Assembly (NCBI GenBank): GCA_958446785.1 | Contig: CAUCXP010000070.1 | Location: 1-7,335, forward strand | DNA from: an uncultured Collinsella sp. | GTDB taxonomy: Bacteria > Actinomycetota > Coriobacteriia > Coriobacteriales > Coriobacteriaceae | Length of the DNA: 7,335 bases | Direction: 5' to 3' | Part shown: piece by piece, positions 6,197 through 7,335 of the stretch | Layout of the letters: each line of letters starts with the position of its first letter | How positions within the stretch are numbered: the stretch's first letter is position 1 | Position numbers and translations under genes: made by a program | The notes under the pieces: generated by a model | Database searches by the model: none | The model's input: only the letters and a program-made list of their open reading frames with translations | Told to the model about the DNA's origin: nothing

Positions 6197-6236
6197 ATAA
6201 AACCTGCCAAAATAAACCTGTCCCTTTTTGGCAGGT
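6197..6236 (-). terminator. palindromic repeat copy 2, probable terminator of the kinase gene
   Basis: On the minus strand, one base after the kinase TAA, ACCTGCCAAAA (6236-6226) pairs perfectly over 11 bases with TTTTGGCAGGT (6212-6202) around a 13-base loop, followed by TTTAT. This resembles an intrinsic terminator with a short T run. Positions 6197-6231 are an exact inverted copy of 3041-3075, so this terminator belongs to a repeated element. Confidence 0.7.
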
Positions 6237-6237
6237 C

Positions 6238-7335
6238 TTAGAGGCGGACGGTGAAGGTGATCTGGTTACCGTGGCCGCAGACAGAAGCGCTCCCGCCATG
6301 GGCTTCGGCGATGGCACGCACCACGGATAGGCCCACGCCCGAGCCGCCCGTCTTGGAGCTGCGCGACACGTCCGCACGATAGAAGCGGTCGAACAATCGA
6401 TCTAGGTCGCCTTCGGGCAGCTCGTCCACGGCGTTCGATACGACAAGCTCGGTGGCGCCCTTACCCTGAACGCGCGAAACGGCACGCAGGCTCAGCTCAA
6501 TCACGCTGCCCTCGCTCGCATAGCGCGTGGCGTTGTCCAGAAGCAGCTCAACCACCTGCGCCACCGCCGCAGCATCGGCATGGGCCCGCACGCCGCACGC
6601 AATCGACGTCGACAGACGCTTGCCGCGCGAAACCGCCACCGATTCAAACGGCGCCGCAGCCTTGTCCACGGCCTCCGAAAGATCGATCGATGTCATGGTA
6701 AAGCCCGCCGAGCCCTCGTCCATACGTGCCAAAAACACTAGACGTTCCGTGAGCGCCGTCAGCCGCGCAACCTGCTCGTGAATGCTCTGCGTCCACTCAC
6801 TTTCGCCGCTCTCGATCTCTTGTACCTCATTGGCGGCGTCAATTACAGCCAGCGGCGTCTTGATCTCGTGGCTCGCATCGGTAATAAAGCGCTTTTGCTT
6901 GCTGTAGCTCTCGACCATCGGTCGAATCACCGCGCCCGAGGCACCCGCCACAATTGCCAGCACCGCCAGCCAGCCAATGTAACTGATCGCCACGCTCGCG
7001 CTCAAAAACGAATGAAAGCTTGCAAGCTCGCGCGAGCAGTCCACGAACACATAGGTGATCTCGTCGTCCTGGACGTCGGTCGTATAACGATAATTGCCAG
7101 AGAAGCCCGAGGTCCAGCCCTTGGCATGCAGCCTTGCGGCAATACTGGCGGCGCGCTTGGCACCAACCGCGGCAATGCGGGCCGTATTGACATCGGCAAC
7201 CTGTCCGGCGTCAATCGTCACCGTAAAGTAGCGCGTGTCGAAGGGAGACTCCGCCGTCATGCCTTCGAAGTGTCTGATGCGAACGCCCGCTTGGCTATCG
7301 CCGGCATCCTTGCCATTAGCGGGCTCGGCTTTAGG
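6238..7335 (-). CDS. sensor histidine kinase, 5' end outside the window
   Basis: The minus-strand frame is open to the right edge and ends at TAA 6240-6238. It would sense an extracellular signal and phosphorylate a response regulator not seen here. Numbering from the internal ATG at 7260: an extracytoplasmic sensor part (up to about 82), a membrane segment (about 86-110), H-box FITDASHEIKTPLAV with phospho-acceptor His131, N-box VVELLLDNATRYA with Asn243, an F-box-like DRLFDRFYRAD, and G2 box TGGSGVGLSVV (304-314). The usual DxGxG G1 box is replaced by SNAVDELPEGD, as in some kinases of VanS/BceS-like type. The ATG at 7260 is probably not the start: 25 more in-frame codons without a stop precede it, the GAAGG is only one base away, and a first membrane helix is still missing. 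Proximity to an exporter operon hints at envelope-stress or peptide sensing, which is inference. Confidence 0.93.
   Translation of the reverse strand, partial: PKAEPANGKDAGDSQAGVRIRHFEGMTAESPFDTRYFTVTIDAGQVADVNTARIAAVGAKRAASIAARLHAKGWTSGFSGNYRYTTDVQDDEITYVFVDCSRELASFHSFLSASVAISYIGWLAVLAIVAGASGAVIRPMVESYSKQKRFITDASHEIKTPLAVIDAANEVQEIESGESEWTQSIHEQVARLTALTERLVFLARMDEGSAGFTMTSIDLSEAVDKAAAPFESVAVSRGKRLSTSIACGVRAHADAAAVAQVVELLLDNATRYASEGSVIELSLRAVSRVQGKGATELVVSNAVDELPEGDLDRLFDRFYRADVSRSSKTGGSGVGLSVVRAIAEAHGGSASVCGHGNQITFTVRL

Noticed and set aside
7258..7260. ATG at 7260 as the true start of the histidine kinase
   Set aside because: The frame stays open for 25 further codons to the edge, the ribosome-binding site is badly spaced, and the sensor domain would lack its first membrane helix.
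1..7335. tRNA, rRNA, CRISPR array, transposase or prophage genes
   Set aside because: No tRNA-like cloverleaf, direct-repeat array, or mobile-element protein was recognised on either strand.

Overview
The window is high-GC, bacterial and densely coded. The protein types (a large FtsX-type exporter permease with a coiled-coil ectodomain, a VanS/BceS-like histidine kinase, an AIM24-family protein and a GyrI-like COG4832 protein), together with GC-rich third codon positions, suggest a gut actinobacterium of the Coriobacteriia, most likely Collinsella. That assignment rests on recognising protein and codon style, not on any database search.

Left block (minus strand, 1-2986): a two-gene ABC exporter operon. 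The ATPase (2285-2986) is followed after five bases by a very large FtsX/MacB-type permease. The permease runs from 2279 off the left edge, so its C-terminal part is missing here. Every long plus-strand reading frame in this block is a shadow of these two genes.

Middle block (plus strand, 3188-5327): a GyrI-like protein gene (3258-3896) preceded by a perfect 14-bp palindrome of the Gram-positive LexA/SOS-box type that overlaps an extended -10 promoter. It is followed by a CLC-family anion transporter gene (4067-5327). The transporter resembles the fluoride-type CLC-F clade and is broken by a one-base frameshift at a GGGG run next to a TGA codon.

Right block (minus strand, 5345-7335): an AIM24-family gene (5397-6071) with its own extended -10 promoter and a strong intrinsic terminator. 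Upstream of it is the 3' part of a sensor histidine kinase gene (6238 to beyond 7335), whose N-terminus and start lie outside the window. No response regulator is visible; it would be expected further to the right.

The most notable non-coding structure is an exact 35-bp sequence present twice in inverted orientation, at 3041-3075 and 6197-6231. One copy forms the terminator-like hairpin directly after the kinase stop codon; the other lies in the leader of the ABC operon. The pair brackets the GyrI, CLC and AIM24 genes. The kinase and ABC exporter outside the bracket are both on the minus strand and are of the kinds that often form antimicrobial-peptide sensing and export modules. Their functional link here is inference.
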